Positions 45,845-55,101 are shown, counted from the stretch's first letter. The stretch: DNA of 64,000 bases from Arthrobacter beigongshangensis (GCF_016820585.1 NZ_JADHDX010000002.1:178435-242434); one strand, 5' to 3'. Program-made: numbers and translations. Notes: generated from the sequence alone by a model not told the origin.

Positions 45845-46174
45845 ATGATTAAAATCATCATCAATGAACAATCTTCCGGCCACATCCATTCATTTGAGAT
45901 GAAAGGCCATGCTGATTTCGCGGAACATGGAAAAGACCTTGTCTGTGCTGGAGCATCTGCAGTATCTTTTGGTGCTGTCAATGCCATCATTGCACTTACA
46001 GGCAAAACCCCTGACATCCATCAAGGAGAAGACGGTGGTTATTTGAAAGTCATTTTTCCGGAAAACGATGAAAAGGATTACGATATACAGTTAATCTTAA
46101 AGGCAATGATTGTCTCATTACAGACGATTGAACAAGACTATGGGCAACATATAAAACTTATCTTCAATAAGTAG
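45845..46174 (+). CDS. ysxB: ribosomal-processing cysteine protease Prp
   Basis: Removes the N-terminal extension of L27 in Bacillota. 109 residues with the catalytic pair His22 (MKGHADFAEHGKD) and Cys34 (LVCAGAS), the same spacing as the characterised Staphylococcus enzyme. Lies six bases after rplU and directly before its substrate gene rpmA. Confidence 0.95.
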   Translation: MIKIIINEQSSGHIHSFEMKGHADFAEHGKDLVCAGASAVSFGAVNAIIALTGKTPDIHQGEDGGYLKVIFPENDEKDYDIQLILKAMIVSLQTIEQDYGQHIKLIFNK

Positions 46175-46186
46175 GAGGTGGCATAC

Positions 46187-46477
46187 ATGCTACGTTTGGA
46201 TCTCCAGTTTTTCGCATCGAAAAAAGGGGTAGGTTCTACTCGGAATGGTCGTGACTCTCACTCGAAACGTCTTGGCGCAAAACGCGCAGATGGACAATTC
46301 GTGTCAGGTGGCTCAATCCTTTATCGTCAGCGCGGAACGAAAATTCACCCAGGTGAAAACGTCGGTCGCGGTGGTGACGATACACTTTTCGCAAAAGTTG
46401 ACGGCGTCGTTCGTTTTGAACGTTTTGGTCGTGACAAAAAGAAAGTTAGCGTTTACCCTGAAGTTCAGGAAGCGTAA
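46187..46477 (+). CDS. rpmA: 50S ribosomal protein L27 precursor
   Basis: 96 residues. The N-terminus [18 protein letters not shown] carries the Prp cleavage site after Ala10, leaving a mature start with SKKG that reaches the peptidyl-transferase centre. Typical core [20 protein letters not shown] follows. AGGAGGTG six bases before ATG 46187 decides the start. Confidence 0.98.
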   Translation: MLRLDLQFFASKKGVGSTRNGRDSHSKRLGAKRADGQFVSGGSILYRQRGTKIHPGENVGRGGDDTLFAKVDGVVRFERFGRDKKKVSVYPEVQEA

Positions 46478-46483
46478 ACATAT

Positions 46484-46524
46484 GAGAGAAAGGACTGCAT
46501 ATGATGTGCAGTCCTTTTTTTATT
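46484..46524 (+). terminator. intrinsic terminator of rplU-ysxB-rpmA
   Basis: AAGGACTGCAT pairs with ATGTGCAGTCCTT (one bulge) and is followed by TTTTTTTATT. Confidence 0.9.
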
Positions 46525-46651
46525 GCATGGAATATAAAGATGTGTAAAAGACAGTCGAACGCCAAGGAGTAAATGGTGGATAGTCTGAATTGGCGAAGCG
46601 GGGTAGAAAAATGTTATACTATAAAGATGAAAATGTTGGCGGTGAATGACA

Positions 46652-47170
46652 ATGGGAAACGATAAGCTGACTTTGATAGAAGCGCTGAAATTTGCAAGAC
46701 ATGATTTTTTGAATGAACTTCAGTTAATTTTACTGTATATCGATCTTGGTAAACTACCGGAGGCCAAACAAAAAATTATGGAAACGACGGATGCGATGCG
46801 CCAAGCAGCTATGTTAGAAAAACTTGGACTACCAGCTATTGAAACGTGGCTCGTGACGTTTGATTGGCTATACAGCATGTTTCCTAAAACTTTAACTTCG
46901 ACGATTACACCGGGCATTCGCAATGTGGATGATGAAGTAGTTGTGGCATATTTGGAACAGGTATTTCAGATGGCGGAAAAAAAGGTGGATCCCACATCTG
47001 ATTATGAAGCGCAGATTGAGGTCAATGCTTCAGCGACGAGTTGGTCGATTACAATCATTGTCAACGGTGTGATGGATCATATGCTTGCAGCACCAGAAGT
47101 AACAGGTCCCTTCAGCGTAGAAGAAACAATTTCAAAACATCAATGGACGTTCACAATCCGTGGACAATAG
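46652..47170 (+). CDS. spo0B: Spo0B sporulation phosphotransferase
   Basis: Carries phosphate from Spo0F to Spo0A. 172 residues, shorter than the 192 of B. subtilis. The phosphorylated histidine is His17 in [18 protein letters not shown]. The C-terminal part is a degenerate ATPase-like fold without nucleotide motifs. ATG 46652 is seven bases after GGCGGTGA; an ATG six bases earlier is too close. Followed by obg as in B. subtilis, where both are needed for sporulation. Confidence 0.9.
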   Translation: MGNDKLTLIEALKFARHDFLNELQLILLYIDLGKLPEAKQKIMETTDAMRQAAMLEKLGLPAIETWLVTFDWLYSMFPKTLTSTITPGIRNVDDEVVVAYLEQVFQMAEKKVDPTSDYEAQIEVNASATSWSITIIVNGVMDHMLAAPEVTGPFSVEETISKHQWTFTIRGQ

Positions 47171-47181
47171 GAGGAAAATAC

Positions 47182-48468
47182 ATGTTTGTCGATCACGTAA
47201 AAATTTATGTTAAAGGCGGTGACGGTGGTGATGGAATGGTTGCGTTCCGTCGCGAGAAGTATATCGCATACGGCGGGCCAGCCGGTGGCGATGGCGGTAA
47301 AGGAGCAGACGTCGTATTCGTCGTGGATGAAGGCTTGCGCACACTGATGGATTTCCGTTATCAACGTCACTTTAAAGCGCCGCGCGGTGAGCATGGCGGC
47401 AGTAAAAGTATGCATGGAAAAAGCGCTACAGATATGGTTGTCAAAGTTCCTCCCGGTACAGTTGTGACAGATGTTGAAACAGGTACGATCATCGCTGACC
47501 TTGTTGAGCACGGACAAACAGCTGTTATTGCTAAGGGAGGTCGTGGAGGACGCGGGAACTGTCGATTCGCGACGCCACAAAACCCAGCCCCAGAGCTATC
47601 TGAAAAAGGGGAACCAGGTGTCGATCGCGAAATTAGCCTGGAATTGAAAGTACTTGCGGATGCGGGACTTGTCGGCTTTCCGAGTGTTGGAAAATCGACA
47701 CTCTTATCAGTAGTTTCTTCTGCAAAGCCTAAAATTGCGGATTATCATTTTACGACGTTGGTGCCGAATTTGGGAATGGTTGAAACAGAAGATCATCGTG
47801 GATTTGCACTCGCTGATTTACCTGGTTTGATTGAAGGGGCACATGAAGGGATTGGATTAGGTCATCAGTTTTTACGGCACATTGAACGGACGCGGGTTAT
47901 TATCCATGTAGTTGATATGTCTGGACTGGAAGGTCGCGATCCATACGAGGATTTCGTAACAATCAATGAGGAATTAGCGCAATATAATTTACGCTTGACA
48001 GAGCGCCCGCAGATTATTGTTGCAAATAAAATGGACATGCCTGATGCGGAGGATAATCTCAAAGCATTCAAGGAGAAATTGGCTAATCCAGATGCTTTAA
48101 TCTTCCCGATTTCTGCTATTACAAGAAAAGGGTTGGATGAGTTGCTATTTGCGGTTGCAGATTTACTGGAAGTGACGCCTGAATTCCCAATGCATGAAAT
48201 TAAAGACGAGGAAGAGCATTCTGTTCTTTACAAGCATGAGTCGGAAGTTGACTTTGAAGTAACTCGTGATGATGATGGGGCATTCGTCTTATCTGGTTAC
48301 ACGATTGAGCGTCTGTTCAGAATGACAGACTTCAACTTCGATCAGTCTGTTCGTAAATTCGCAAGACAAATGCGTGGTATGGGTGTCGATGATGCCCTTC
48401 GCGAGCGCGGTGCTAAAGACGGCGATACGGTTCGCATTCTTGAATTTGAATTTGAGTTCCTCGAGTAA
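47182..48468 (+). CDS. obgE: Obg GTPase
   Basis: Essential GTPase in 50S assembly and stress and sporulation signalling. 428 residues as in B. subtilis. Glycine-rich Obg fold at 1-158 ([16 protein letters not shown]), G1 [11 protein letters not shown] near 165, G3 DLPGLIEGA near 212, G4 NKMD near 283, and a C-terminal OCT domain (about 350-428). AGGAGGAAAA before ATG 47182 fixes the start; a longer frame from 47041 reads through spo0B. Confidence 0.98.
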   Translation: MFVDHVKIYVKGGDGGDGMVAFRREKYIAYGGPAGGDGGKGADVVFVVDEGLRTLMDFRYQRHFKAPRGEHGGSKSMHGKSATDMVVKVPPGTVVTDVETGTIIADLVEHGQTAVIAKGGRGGRGNCRFATPQNPAPELSEKGEPGVDREISLELKVLADAGLVGFPSVGKSTLLSVVSSAKPKIADYHFTTLVPNLGMVETEDHRGFALADLPGLIEGAHEGIGLGHQFLRHIERTRVIIHVVDMSGLEGRDPYEDFVTINEELAQYNLRLTERPQIIVANKMDMPDAEDNLKAFKEKLANPDALIFPISAITRKGLDELLFAVADLLEVTPEFPMHEIKDEEEHSVLYKHESEVDFEVTRDDDGAFVLSGYTIERLFRMTDFNFDQSVRKFARQMRGMGVDDALRERGAKDGDTVRILEFEFEFLE

Positions 48469-48518
48469 TCGGGGGATTATTAGAATAAGGATGTACTGTG
48501 AAACAGGGGGCTAACTGT

Positions 48519-48974
48519 ATGAAGCAATTGGGGGCAGGTCATTTTTACCTTGTTAGAGAAGATGTGCTGACAGAATCTATGCAAAAAATGCTGGAGGCAA
48601 AAAGACTTTTGGCGAGCGGAGAAGAGTCGACGATACAAGATGCGACAAAAAGAGTCGGTCTATCCCGTAGTGCATTTTATAAATACCGCGACACCGTTTT
48701 CCCTTTTGAATCGATTGCGCGCGAACGAATCCTAACGATCTTCATCCAACTTGAAGATCGAAAGGGATCGCTTGCGACATTATTACAAATTATTTCAGAG
48801 GCAAAATGTAATGTCTTAACGATTCACCAAACAATACCTGTGCAAGCGCGTGCTAATATTACATTGTCGCTTGATGTGACAGAAATGGAAATCAAAATGG
48901 AAGAGTTTCTGCAACGTTTAAAAGTACCTGATTTTGTAGATTCAGTCAATTTGATCAGCTCAGGTTCGTTGTGA
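48519..48974 (+). CDS. pheB: ACT-domain protein PheB (UPF0735)
   Basis: 151 residues. The N-terminal half has a helix-turn-helix-like segment (TIQDATKRVGLSRSAFYKYRD, about 45-65) and the C-terminal half an ACT domain (LTIFIQLEDRKGSLATLLQII, from about 75). ACT domains bind amino acids. The gene precedes pheA in B. subtilis as here, suggesting control of phenylalanine synthesis, though biochemical proof is lacking. ATG 48519 follows CAGGGGGC. Confidence 0.92.
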   Translation: MKQLGAGHFYLVREDVLTESMQKMLEAKRLLASGEESTIQDATKRVGLSRSAFYKYRDTVFPFESIARERILTIFIQLEDRKGSLATLLQIISEAKCNVLTIHQTIPVQARANITLSLDVTEMEIKMEEFLQRLKVPDFVDSVNLISSGSL

Positions 48975-48989
48975 AAGGAGAATGACTGT

Positions 48990-49877
48990 ATGACAGATGA
49001 AAAATTCAAGCCGACAGTTGCTTACTTGGGACCTGAAGCATCATTTACGCATGTAGCAGCAAGTACACTTTTTGGAGGCACTTCGGGCTTAGTGTCACAT
49101 CCGACAATACCTGATTGTATAGAGGCTGTTTCGGCAGGTCACGTCGCATATGCCATCGTGCCGCTTGAGAACGCCTTGGAAGGCTCTGTGCCGCTCACAA
49201 TAGATTATCTGTTCCATGGGAGTGAGCTGTTCATCAATGCTGAAATTTCGATACCGATTGAGCAACATTTGATGATTAATCAGAAGCAAATTCCTTTTGT
49301 AGATGAAATCCAGTCTATCAATTCTCACCCACACGCACTTGCGCAATGTCATAAGTATTTGCAGTATAATTTTCGGCGGGTGCCATTAATTCAAACAACT
49401 TCAACGGCCGCCGCAGCAAAATATATTTCTGAAAATCCAGATGAAAAAATTGCAGCGATTGGTAACCGACTAGCTGCCAAAAAATACGATCTACATATCA
49501 TGGAAGAAAATATTCATGATTTCCATTTTAACCACACGCGCTTTGTCGTTTTATCGTTGCGAAAAGAGTGCTTGGAAAATGAAGGTCATTCTGCCAAGTT
49601 GAAAACGACTTTCATGGTGAAGCTGCCAGAAGACGACCGATCTGGGGTGCTTCACCAAGTGTTATCTGTTTTTGCGTGGCGTCGGCTTAATTTAAGCAAA
49701 ATTGAATCAAGGCCATTGAAAACGGGTCTTGGCAATTATTTCTTCATCATCGACGTGTTGGAAGCAGATGATCATCCGATGATGCAAGGGGCAATTGAGG
49801 AGCTTACTGCGCTCAATTGCTCTGTGCGCTCCTTTGGCTCCTACTTTACATACGACCAATTACCGTCGCATCATTGA
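48990..49877 (+). CDS. pheA: prephenate dehydratase
   Basis: Converts prephenate to phenylpyruvate. 295 residues: periplasmic-binding-like catalytic domain with AYLGPEASFTHVAA at the N-terminus, the catalytic threonine segment TTSTAAAAKYI (near 135) and HTRFVVLS (near 184), then a C-terminal ACT domain with ESRPLKTGLGNYFFIIDV, the allosteric Phe site. Stand-alone enzyme without chorismate mutase, as is usual in Bacillus. Confidence 0.97.
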   Translation: MTDEKFKPTVAYLGPEASFTHVAASTLFGGTSGLVSHPTIPDCIEAVSAGHVAYAIVPLENALEGSVPLTIDYLFHGSELFINAEISIPIEQHLMINQKQIPFVDEIQSINSHPHALAQCHKYLQYNFRRVPLIQTTSTAAAAKYISENPDEKIAAIGNRLAAKKYDLHIMEENIHDFHFNHTRFVVLSLRKECLENEGHSAKLKTTFMVKLPEDDRSGVLHQVLSVFAWRRLNLSKIESRPLKTGLGNYFFIIDVLEADDHPMMQGAIEELTALNCSVRSFGSYFTYDQLPSHH

Positions 49878-49903
49878 AAAATGATGCAGACGGTTTTCTT
49901 TTT
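49863..49903 (+). terminator. intrinsic terminator overlapping the pheA stop codon
   Basis: CCGTCGCATCATT pairs with AATGATGCAGACGG (one bulged A) and is followed by TTTTCTTTTTATT. The last codons and stop of pheA form the 5' arm. Confidence 0.8.
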
Positions 49904-50023
49904 ATTGAATAAAATGCCCACGCTGGCATATATATAGCGAGAGGGGACATCACATTCAATATGTGCGTCACAAAGACGGGCGTCCGTTCATACGATGGAT
50001 TGACGGAAGGGGGAAGTTTTTAA

Positions 50024-51058
50024 GTGGAAGTCCATATTGTTGTAAAAGGGGATACGCTATGGAAGATTGCGCGTCAATATGGTATCCCGTTTGAAGAGTT
50101 AAAGCGAGCCAATGCACATCTTGCTAATGCAGACTACATCGTACCTGGGATGAAAATATTTTTGCCGAAAAAAGTCCATGGAGGAAAGCAAGAGCACGTC
50201 AAGCATCCCGAAAAAGGAAAGGTGCCGATGAAGCCAATCGAGCCAGCACCAACGCCGGCGCCACCGCTTCCTAAGCCGCCAACACGCCCAGTACAATCAA
50301 AACCGAAACCAACACCGCCAGTACAATCAAAACCGAAGCCGACACCAACACCACCAGTGCAAATGCCACAACCGTTGCCGCTACCAACACCGTCGTTACC
50401 AGCGCAACCACCAGCACCAGTGCCACCACCTATACCTGCACCGGTACCACCAGCCCCACCTGTACAAACAATGCCGGTACCGCCGTTCGTGCAGCATATG
50501 CATCCGATGATTGGGATTCCGTGTGGCTGGATGCCGATTTTCGATGCCGACTGTTACCCGTTTATGCATTCGGGACAAATTCAAGCGATGCCACAGCCGA
50601 CACCACCCGCTTTTGAGCAACCAGCACCATTGCCATCAACACAGTTCCCAATGCAAGAGGAATCATCGCTATTCCCTAGTCGCGGACCTGCAACAGAGCC
50701 AGTTCCGTTCCCGTTACCGACTCCTATGATTGACGGCTGGCAATTGATTGAATCACCTGATCATCTATTTGAAGAATCGCCAAATCTGGATTTAGAGCCT
50801 GCCGCATGGTGCCCACCTGAGCAAAGCTATATTCCGCAAGCGATATCGCCAGCTTACCAACAAGACTTACCTATGATGCCATATCCATCCTTCCACCATG
50901 GATGCGGTTGCGGAGGACAACAACCATACCAACAGCAGCCTATGATGATGATGCCGATGTATTACGGTCCTCTTTGTAATTGTCATTCATCCATGCAACC
51001 AACACCTTACCAAATGATGCCTACTTACCAGGGCACAAATTGGTACGGATCGTATTGA
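50024..51058 (+). CDS. safA: LysM-containing SafA-like spore coat protein
   Basis: 344 residues. An N-terminal LysM domain (residues 3-49, HIVVKGDTLWKIARQYG to VPGMKIFLPKK) binds cortex peptidoglycan. A Pro/Lys/Thr-rich region with two PPVQSKPKPT units and PAPVPPP runs spans about 65-155. The C-terminal 190 residues are rich in Pro, Met, Gln, Tyr and include CGCGG and CNCH. SafA directs inner-coat assembly with SpoVID. It follows pheA as in B. subtilis. GTG 50024 follows GAAGGGGGAAG. Confidence 0.88.
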   Translation: MEVHIVVKGDTLWKIARQYGIPFEELKRANAHLANADYIVPGMKIFLPKKVHGGKQEHVKHPEKGKVPMKPIEPAPTPAPPLPKPPTRPVQSKPKPTPPVQSKPKPTPTPPVQMPQPLPLPTPSLPAQPPAPVPPPIPAPVPPAPPVQTMPVPPFVQHMHPMIGIPCGWMPIFDADCYPFMHSGQIQAMPQPTPPAFEQPAPLPSTQFPMQEESSLFPSRGPATEPVPFPLPTPMIDGWQLIESPDHLFEESPNLDLEPAAWCPPEQSYIPQAISPAYQQDLPMMPYPSFHHGCGCGGQQPYQQQPMMMMPMYYGPLCNCHSSMQPTPYQMMPTYQGTNWYGSY

Positions 51059-51065
51059 TAGACGA

Positions 51066-51935
51066 ATGGCACTGGGAGGGAAATCCGAAAAAATAAAAGA
51101 AAATGTATGGAAGCTGGAGCGGGGAGGTCAGTATTTTTCGGCAAAGCGCTATCAATCAGGCTCTACCGCTATGAAGGTCAATTATATACATGCCGTGCTT
51201 CAAGAAATAGAGTTTCCGCATACTGTGCCTGTTATACACGAGGAAGACCGCCTGCTATTTATCCAACCTTGGTTGGAGGGTGCCAAGGCCGTTAATTTCA
51301 GAAAAAGGGCTGATCGAACAGACTCACTTGCGGCTCTTCACGCACTTCACGGTACCAAAGTGCAACATGATTGGCACGCCTCACCCTATTTGCATCCCTA
51401 TCCTTTGCTGACGAAGTGGGAGGATAGAATCATTCGTTTTCGCGATTTGAGTGGCGCATGTGAAGCGTATATTGGCAAAGGTAAGGTCGACGAAATATTA
51501 TTTTATGCATTGAATGCCATTACCATTATCAAAAGGGTATATAAGGATCAAATGAATGGTACGCTCCTACATGGGGATGTTGTTCATCATAATATAATGC
51601 GAGATTCGACAGGTATCATTCGATTTATAGACTTTGATCTTGCATGCACTGGACCCGCCGGTACTGAAATTGCACTGTGGATTCATCGTGTGTTACCGCA
51701 AATCGACTATGACCTTGATTTTTTGTTGGATGAACAGCCATCTTTACAAAAGTTAGATCAGGCATCTAAAACGTTACTTCTTTTTCCGAATGAATTACTC
51801 CGTGAGTGGTTGTACTTCTTCACGCTTTCCCCTTCGAGTAGGGAGAGGCAGGCAAAGAAGCTAATCCCTTTTACAGAGTCCGCACTCTCGCATTGGCCAA
51901 AATTATGGTATGATGTAGAGCGGATAAACATATAG
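51066..51935 (+). CDS. phosphotransferase-fold protein of the CotS/YsxE type
   Basis: 289 residues with an aminoglycoside-phosphotransferase-like kinase fold. Catalytic loop LLHGDVVHHNIM (near 170), DFG-like metal motif FIDFDLA (near 190). The N-terminal lobe is short and its ATP lysine is not obvious. In B. subtilis CotS, CotI, YutH and YsxE are spore-coat proteins of this fold, ysxE lying beside spoVID; here the gene lies beside safA. The start is uncertain: ATG 51066 has no good ribosome site and may depend on translation from safA, seven bases upstream. Confidence 0.75.
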   Translation: MALGGKSEKIKENVWKLERGGQYFSAKRYQSGSTAMKVNYIHAVLQEIEFPHTVPVIHEEDRLLFIQPWLEGAKAVNFRKRADRTDSLAALHALHGTKVQHDWHASPYLHPYPLLTKWEDRIIRFRDLSGACEAYIGKGKVDEILFYALNAITIIKRVYKDQMNGTLLHGDVVHHNIMRDSTGIIRFIDFDLACTGPAGTEIALWIHRVLPQIDYDLDFLLDEQPSLQKLDQASKTLLLFPNELLREWLYFFTLSPSSRERQAKKLIPFTESALSHWPKLWYDVERINI

Positions 51936-51947
51936 GGGGTAGTCGGT

Positions 51948-52670
51948 ATGGCAGGCCATTCCAAGTGGAAGAATATTCAAAACCGTAAAGGTGCACAAGA
52001 TGCAAAACGAGGTAAAATTTTTCAAAAGATGTCTAAAGAAATCTTTGTTGCTGCAAAATCAGGCGGACCAGAAGTTGAATCAAACGCTGCGCTTCGACTA
52101 GCAATCGAAAAAGCAAAAAGTGTTAATGTTCCAAACGACGTTATTAAACGGGCGATTGATAAGGCGACAGGTACTGGTTCCGATGAGAACTACGAAGAAG
52201 TGATTTATGAAGGTTATGGACCGGGTGGAGTCGCCGTACTTGTCTATTGTCTAACGGAAAACCGTAACCGAACAGCTCCAAATGTGCGCGTCGCATTTAA
52301 TAAAAATGGTGGCAGTCTTGGAGAAAGTGGTTCAGTCGGATACATGTTTGACCGCAAAGGCCGTCTTTTCATTGAACGGACGCATAGCACTGATGAAGAC
52401 ACAGTGATGATGGCGGCTCTTGAAGCAGGTGCGGATGACATTGAATCGACAGAAGAAGGCTTTGAAATTGTAACACAGCCATCTGACTTTTTAACGGTGA
52501 AGGAAGCACTTGAGGCAGAGGGGATTATATTCATTTCTGCGGAAATCGAGATGATTCCGTCGATGTATACAGAGCTTTCGGCTGATAATGAAGAGCTGTT
52601 TGACAAGATGCTTGAAGCGCTTGAAGATGACGATGATGTCCAGGACATCTACCATAATGCAGCGGAGTAA
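51948..52670 (+). CDS. yebC: YebC/PmpR family translation or transcription regulator
   Basis: 240 residues starting MAGHSKWKNIQNRKGAQDAKRGKIF, the family signature. The three-domain structure is evident from IYEGYGPGGVAVLVYCLTENRNRT (near 85) and an acidic C-terminus. Members have been reported as DNA-binding regulators and, more recently, as ribosome factors relieving proline stalls. AGGGGGTAG precedes ATG 51948. Confidence 0.97.
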   Translation: MAGHSKWKNIQNRKGAQDAKRGKIFQKMSKEIFVAAKSGGPEVESNAALRLAIEKAKSVNVPNDVIKRAIDKATGTGSDENYEEVIYEGYGPGGVAVLVYCLTENRNRTAPNVRVAFNKNGGSLGESGSVGYMFDRKGRLFIERTHSTDEDTVMMAALEAGADDIESTEEGFEIVTQPSDFLTVKEALEAEGIIFISAEIEMIPSMYTELSADNEELFDKMLEALEDDDDVQDIYHNAAE

Positions 52671-52907
52671 TAGTTGAATAGAATGAATATGGATACTCAT
52701 CTACTGAATAAGAATGGCTTACATTCTGACGGTGGATGGGTATTTATCTTTCGTCTGTTTGGAGCTTTGGTTGGATACTACAGCTGTTGACGGAAGAATA
52801 ATGAGAAATCTACATATCGAGGCGATAAATAGTGTACAATTCTAAAGGATGTTAACATATGCATACATGTTGATTGTGTAATCAGCGCCACAGGAAGGAA
52901 GTTTAGC
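52671..52907 (+). other. noncoding region between yebC and the sensor kinase gene
   Basis: 237 bases without a gene. An imperfect hairpin GATACTCATC...GGATGGGTAT (52690-52742) may end yebC transcription, followed by a T-rich stretch. Further on, ACATATGCATACATGT (52856-52871) is a near-palindrome that could be an operator. A TTGACG (52787) has no good -10 partner. Confidence 0.4.
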
Positions 52908-54143
52908 TTGATTGAAACATTATTGTTAAATGTCCTATTTTTACTTTTACCGGTTTTAATAGCTGTCATTTTCTTTGAGGATAGATTAACAAAAAGTAAT
53001 GAGTCTATACTTATTTCCCTTTCCTCAGTTGCACTTATTTTTTGTATGGCTTTCCCGTTTACTTTAGAAACGGGGTTTATTTTTGATTTGCGATATATTC
53101 CATTTATCATCACAGCATTATTTGGTGGCTATAAAATGGTTTTCCCTTTGTACCTCATACTCAATAGCTATCGTTTTTTTATCGGTGGGGAAGGGATTTA
53201 TCAATCACTCATTTTTTCAACGGTTATTTTTATTATCGTTCCATTTTTGAGTGGGAAATTTATGAAAAAACAGGCCGAAAGTAGAATTGTTTATGCGACA
53301 GTTGTCGCACTCTTTGTCATGGCATCTTACTTTTTTACGTTAAGCTTTAATTATACGAATTTGACGGGCGAATTTGTGAGACTAGCTGTTTATTCGCTGG
53401 TTATTCATAGTGTTGTAATAGCGCTTATTATGTTTTTGATCGAAAAGGTCATCTCTAATGTGAAAACACGAGAAATCTACTTACGGTCTGAAAGATTGAA
53501 AGATATTGGTGAATTGTCAGCAAGTATTGCTCATGAAATAAGAAATCCATTGACGGTCACGAACGGATTTTTACAACTTTTACAAGGATCAAAAACCATA
53601 ACAACTGAAGAAAAGAGCTATATTGCGTTTTCGTTGAAAGAATTGGAGCGCGCTGAAAAAATTGTCAGTGATTTTTTGGCTTTCTCAAAACCGCAATCGG
53701 CAAATATGGTTTACGCTACTCTAAAAGAAGAAATCATGTATGTAGAAAATATTATGAAACCCTACGCTAAGATGAATCAAGTGGATATACAAGTTCATTT
53801 TACGAATTCATTGAAGAAAAAATATGATGGAAATCAAATGAAGCAGTGCTTTATCAATTTGGTTAAAAACGGGATTGAAGCGATGAAAGAAAATGGTGGA
53901 ACGCTGTCAATTGATGTAGCAGAACACAAGAAAAACATTATTATAAAAATTAAAGATAATGGAGTAGGTATGACCTGTGAAGAAGTTTCGCAGCTAGGGA
54001 AACCTTATTATTCTACAAAAAAAGAGGGAACCGGTCTTGGTATGTTGATGGTTTACAGCATGGTTAGTAATGTAAGAGGAAAGATGGATGTAGAAAGTAC
54101 AGTAGGGAAAGGGACGACTTTTCTGATTACAATCCCGGTTTGA
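52908..54143 (+). CDS. KinB-like membrane sensor histidine kinase
   Basis: 411 residues: six predicted membrane helices (about 5-190) in the 5TM-5TMR_LYT pattern seen in KinB, then a HisKA domain with the phosphoacceptor His209 in ASIAHEIRNPLT and an HATPase_c domain with N-box NLVKNGIEAM (near 322), G1 DNGVGM (near 350) and G2 GTGLGML (near 375). In B. subtilis KinB feeds phosphate to Spo0F for sporulation. No response regulator is nearby, which fits a phosphorelay kinase. Start TTG 52908 follows AAGGAAG. Not part of the B. subtilis order at this position. Confidence 0.85.
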   Translation: MIETLLLNVLFLLLPVLIAVIFFEDRLTKSNESILISLSSVALIFCMAFPFTLETGFIFDLRYIPFIITALFGGYKMVFPLYLILNSYRFFIGGEGIYQSLIFSTVIFIIVPFLSGKFMKKQAESRIVYATVVALFVMASYFFTLSFNYTNLTGEFVRLAVYSLVIHSVVIALIMFLIEKVISNVKTREIYLRSERLKDIGELSASIAHEIRNPLTVTNGFLQLLQGSKTITTEEKSYIAFSLKELERAEKIVSDFLAFSKPQSANMVYATLKEEIMYVENIMKPYAKMNQVDIQVHFTNSLKKKYDGNQMKQCFINLVKNGIEAMKENGGTLSIDVAEHKKNIIIKIKDNGVGMTCEEVSQLGKPYYSTKKEGTGLGMLMVYSMVSNVRGKMDVESTVGKGTTFLITIPV

Positions 54144-54182
54144 CTTTGATTGCGATTCAGGAATGTAGAAAATGCGTTCGTA

Positions 54183-54191
54183 TGGTATAAT
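54183..54191 (+). promoter_or_regulatory. probable extended -10 promoter upstream of ruvA
   Basis: TGGTATAAT is an extended -10 motif (TG-N-TATAAT) without a recognisable -35. Initiation near 54198 would make the structured repeat at 54199-54387 the leader of the ruvAB message. Confidence 0.5.
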
Positions 54192-54198
54192 CAGTTCT

Positions 54199-54387
54199 GA
54201 CTTGATTCAGCAAAAATCCCCCACATATAAAAGTGGTGTGATGAGTGATGAAAACTTTTCAAACAGTGAGAGTTCAAATCTCTTGCTGATTCAAGTCAGG
54301 CCTCCGGCGGATGTCAGGGATTTTGAAGGGAGTTAATTGTGCAAGCACAATTCAAAATCCCGACGCAATCACACCGAGGCGTGATTG
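54199..54387 (+). repeat. two-stem dispersed repeat, copy 4, with upstream hairpin
   Basis: The hairpin GACTTGATTCAGCA (54199-54212) pairs with TGCTGATTCAAGTC (54284-54297), one mismatch, enclosing about 70 bases. The core, 54301-54387, has CCTCCGGCGGATGTCA, GGGATTTTGAA pairing with TTCAAAATCCC, inner AATTGTGC/GCACAATT, and CAATCAC/GTGATTG. Relative to copies 1 and 3 the stems contain paired substitutions. It ends 19 bases before ruvA. Confidence 0.85.
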
Positions 54388-54406
54388 ATTCGTATAGGGG
54401 GCAGAT

Positions 54407-55012
54407 ATGATGTACGACTACATAAAAGGGCAGATTACGCGTGTGACGCCGGAGTATATTACCTTGGAACAAGGTGGCATTGGTTGGCTAATAATGACAC
54501 CGAATCCGTATGCGTTCCATAAGACAGAGGATATTCAACAGGTGTTTACGTATTTGCATGTTCGTGAAGATATACAGTTACTGCTTGGCTTTAAGTCATT
54601 GGAGCAGCGCGAGTTGTTTAAAAAGCTGATTACTGTTTCTGGAATAGGTCCGAAAGGTGCTTTGGCGATTCTTGCCAGCGGTATTCCATCGCAAGTAATT
54701 GGAGCGATTGAACGGGAAGACGAAACGTTTTTAGTTCAGTTTCCGGGGGTTGGAAAAAAAACCGCTCGTCAGATGATTCTCGATTTAAAGGGCAAGTTGC
54801 ATGATTTGTTCAGCGAAATTGATATGCCAGATGATGATGTGACGCTGCTAACGATGGCGGAAAATGGTGCACTTGATGAAGCTATATTGGCATTGGAGGC
54901 ACTTGGCTATTCGCAACGTGAATTAACGAAAGTGAAGCCGAAGTTGGAAAAAGAAGAGCGAGATACAGAAGGGTATATGAAATTGGCATTGCAGTTATTG
55001 TTGAAACAGTAA
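54407..55012 (+). CDS. ruvA: Holliday junction DNA helicase subunit RuvA
   Basis: 201 residues. Tetrameric junction-binding protein: N-terminal OB fold (MYDYIKGQITRVTPEYI), tandem helix-hairpin-helix motifs (ISGIGPKGAL near 78 and FPGVGKKTARQM near 113) and a C-terminal RuvB-binding domain. GGGGGCAG precedes ATG 54407/54410. Its message probably begins with the structured repeat. Co-transcribed with ruvB. Confidence 0.97.
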   Translation: MMYDYIKGQITRVTPEYITLEQGGIGWLIMTPNPYAFHKTEDIQQVFTYLHVREDIQLLLGFKSLEQRELFKKLITVSGIGPKGALAILASGIPSQVIGAIEREDETFLVQFPGVGKKTARQMILDLKGKLHDLFSEIDMPDDDVTLLTMAENGALDEAILALEALGYSQRELTKVKPKLEKEERDTEGYMKLALQLLLKQ

Positions 55013-55064
55013 GGAAGGATTGATTTTTATCCTTACCCAAGGAAGGATTGATTTTTATCCTTCC
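55011..55064 (+). repeat. tandem duplication of a hairpin between ruvA and ruvB
   Basis: A 24-base unit starting AAGGAAGGATTG at 55011 is repeated exactly at 55039, 28 bases apart. Each unit folds as AAGGAT/ATCCTT, the second as GGAAGGAT/ATCCTTCC. The first unit begins inside the ruvA stop codon. Confidence 0.8.
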
Positions 55065-55101
55065 ATAATAATGACGGCTAAGCTAGAGAGGGGGGCAGAC
55101 G

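Noticed and set aside
47041..47181. N-terminal extension of obg by 47 codons
   Set aside because: Overlaps spo0B in another frame; ATG 47182 has a strong ribosome site and gives the usual Obg start.
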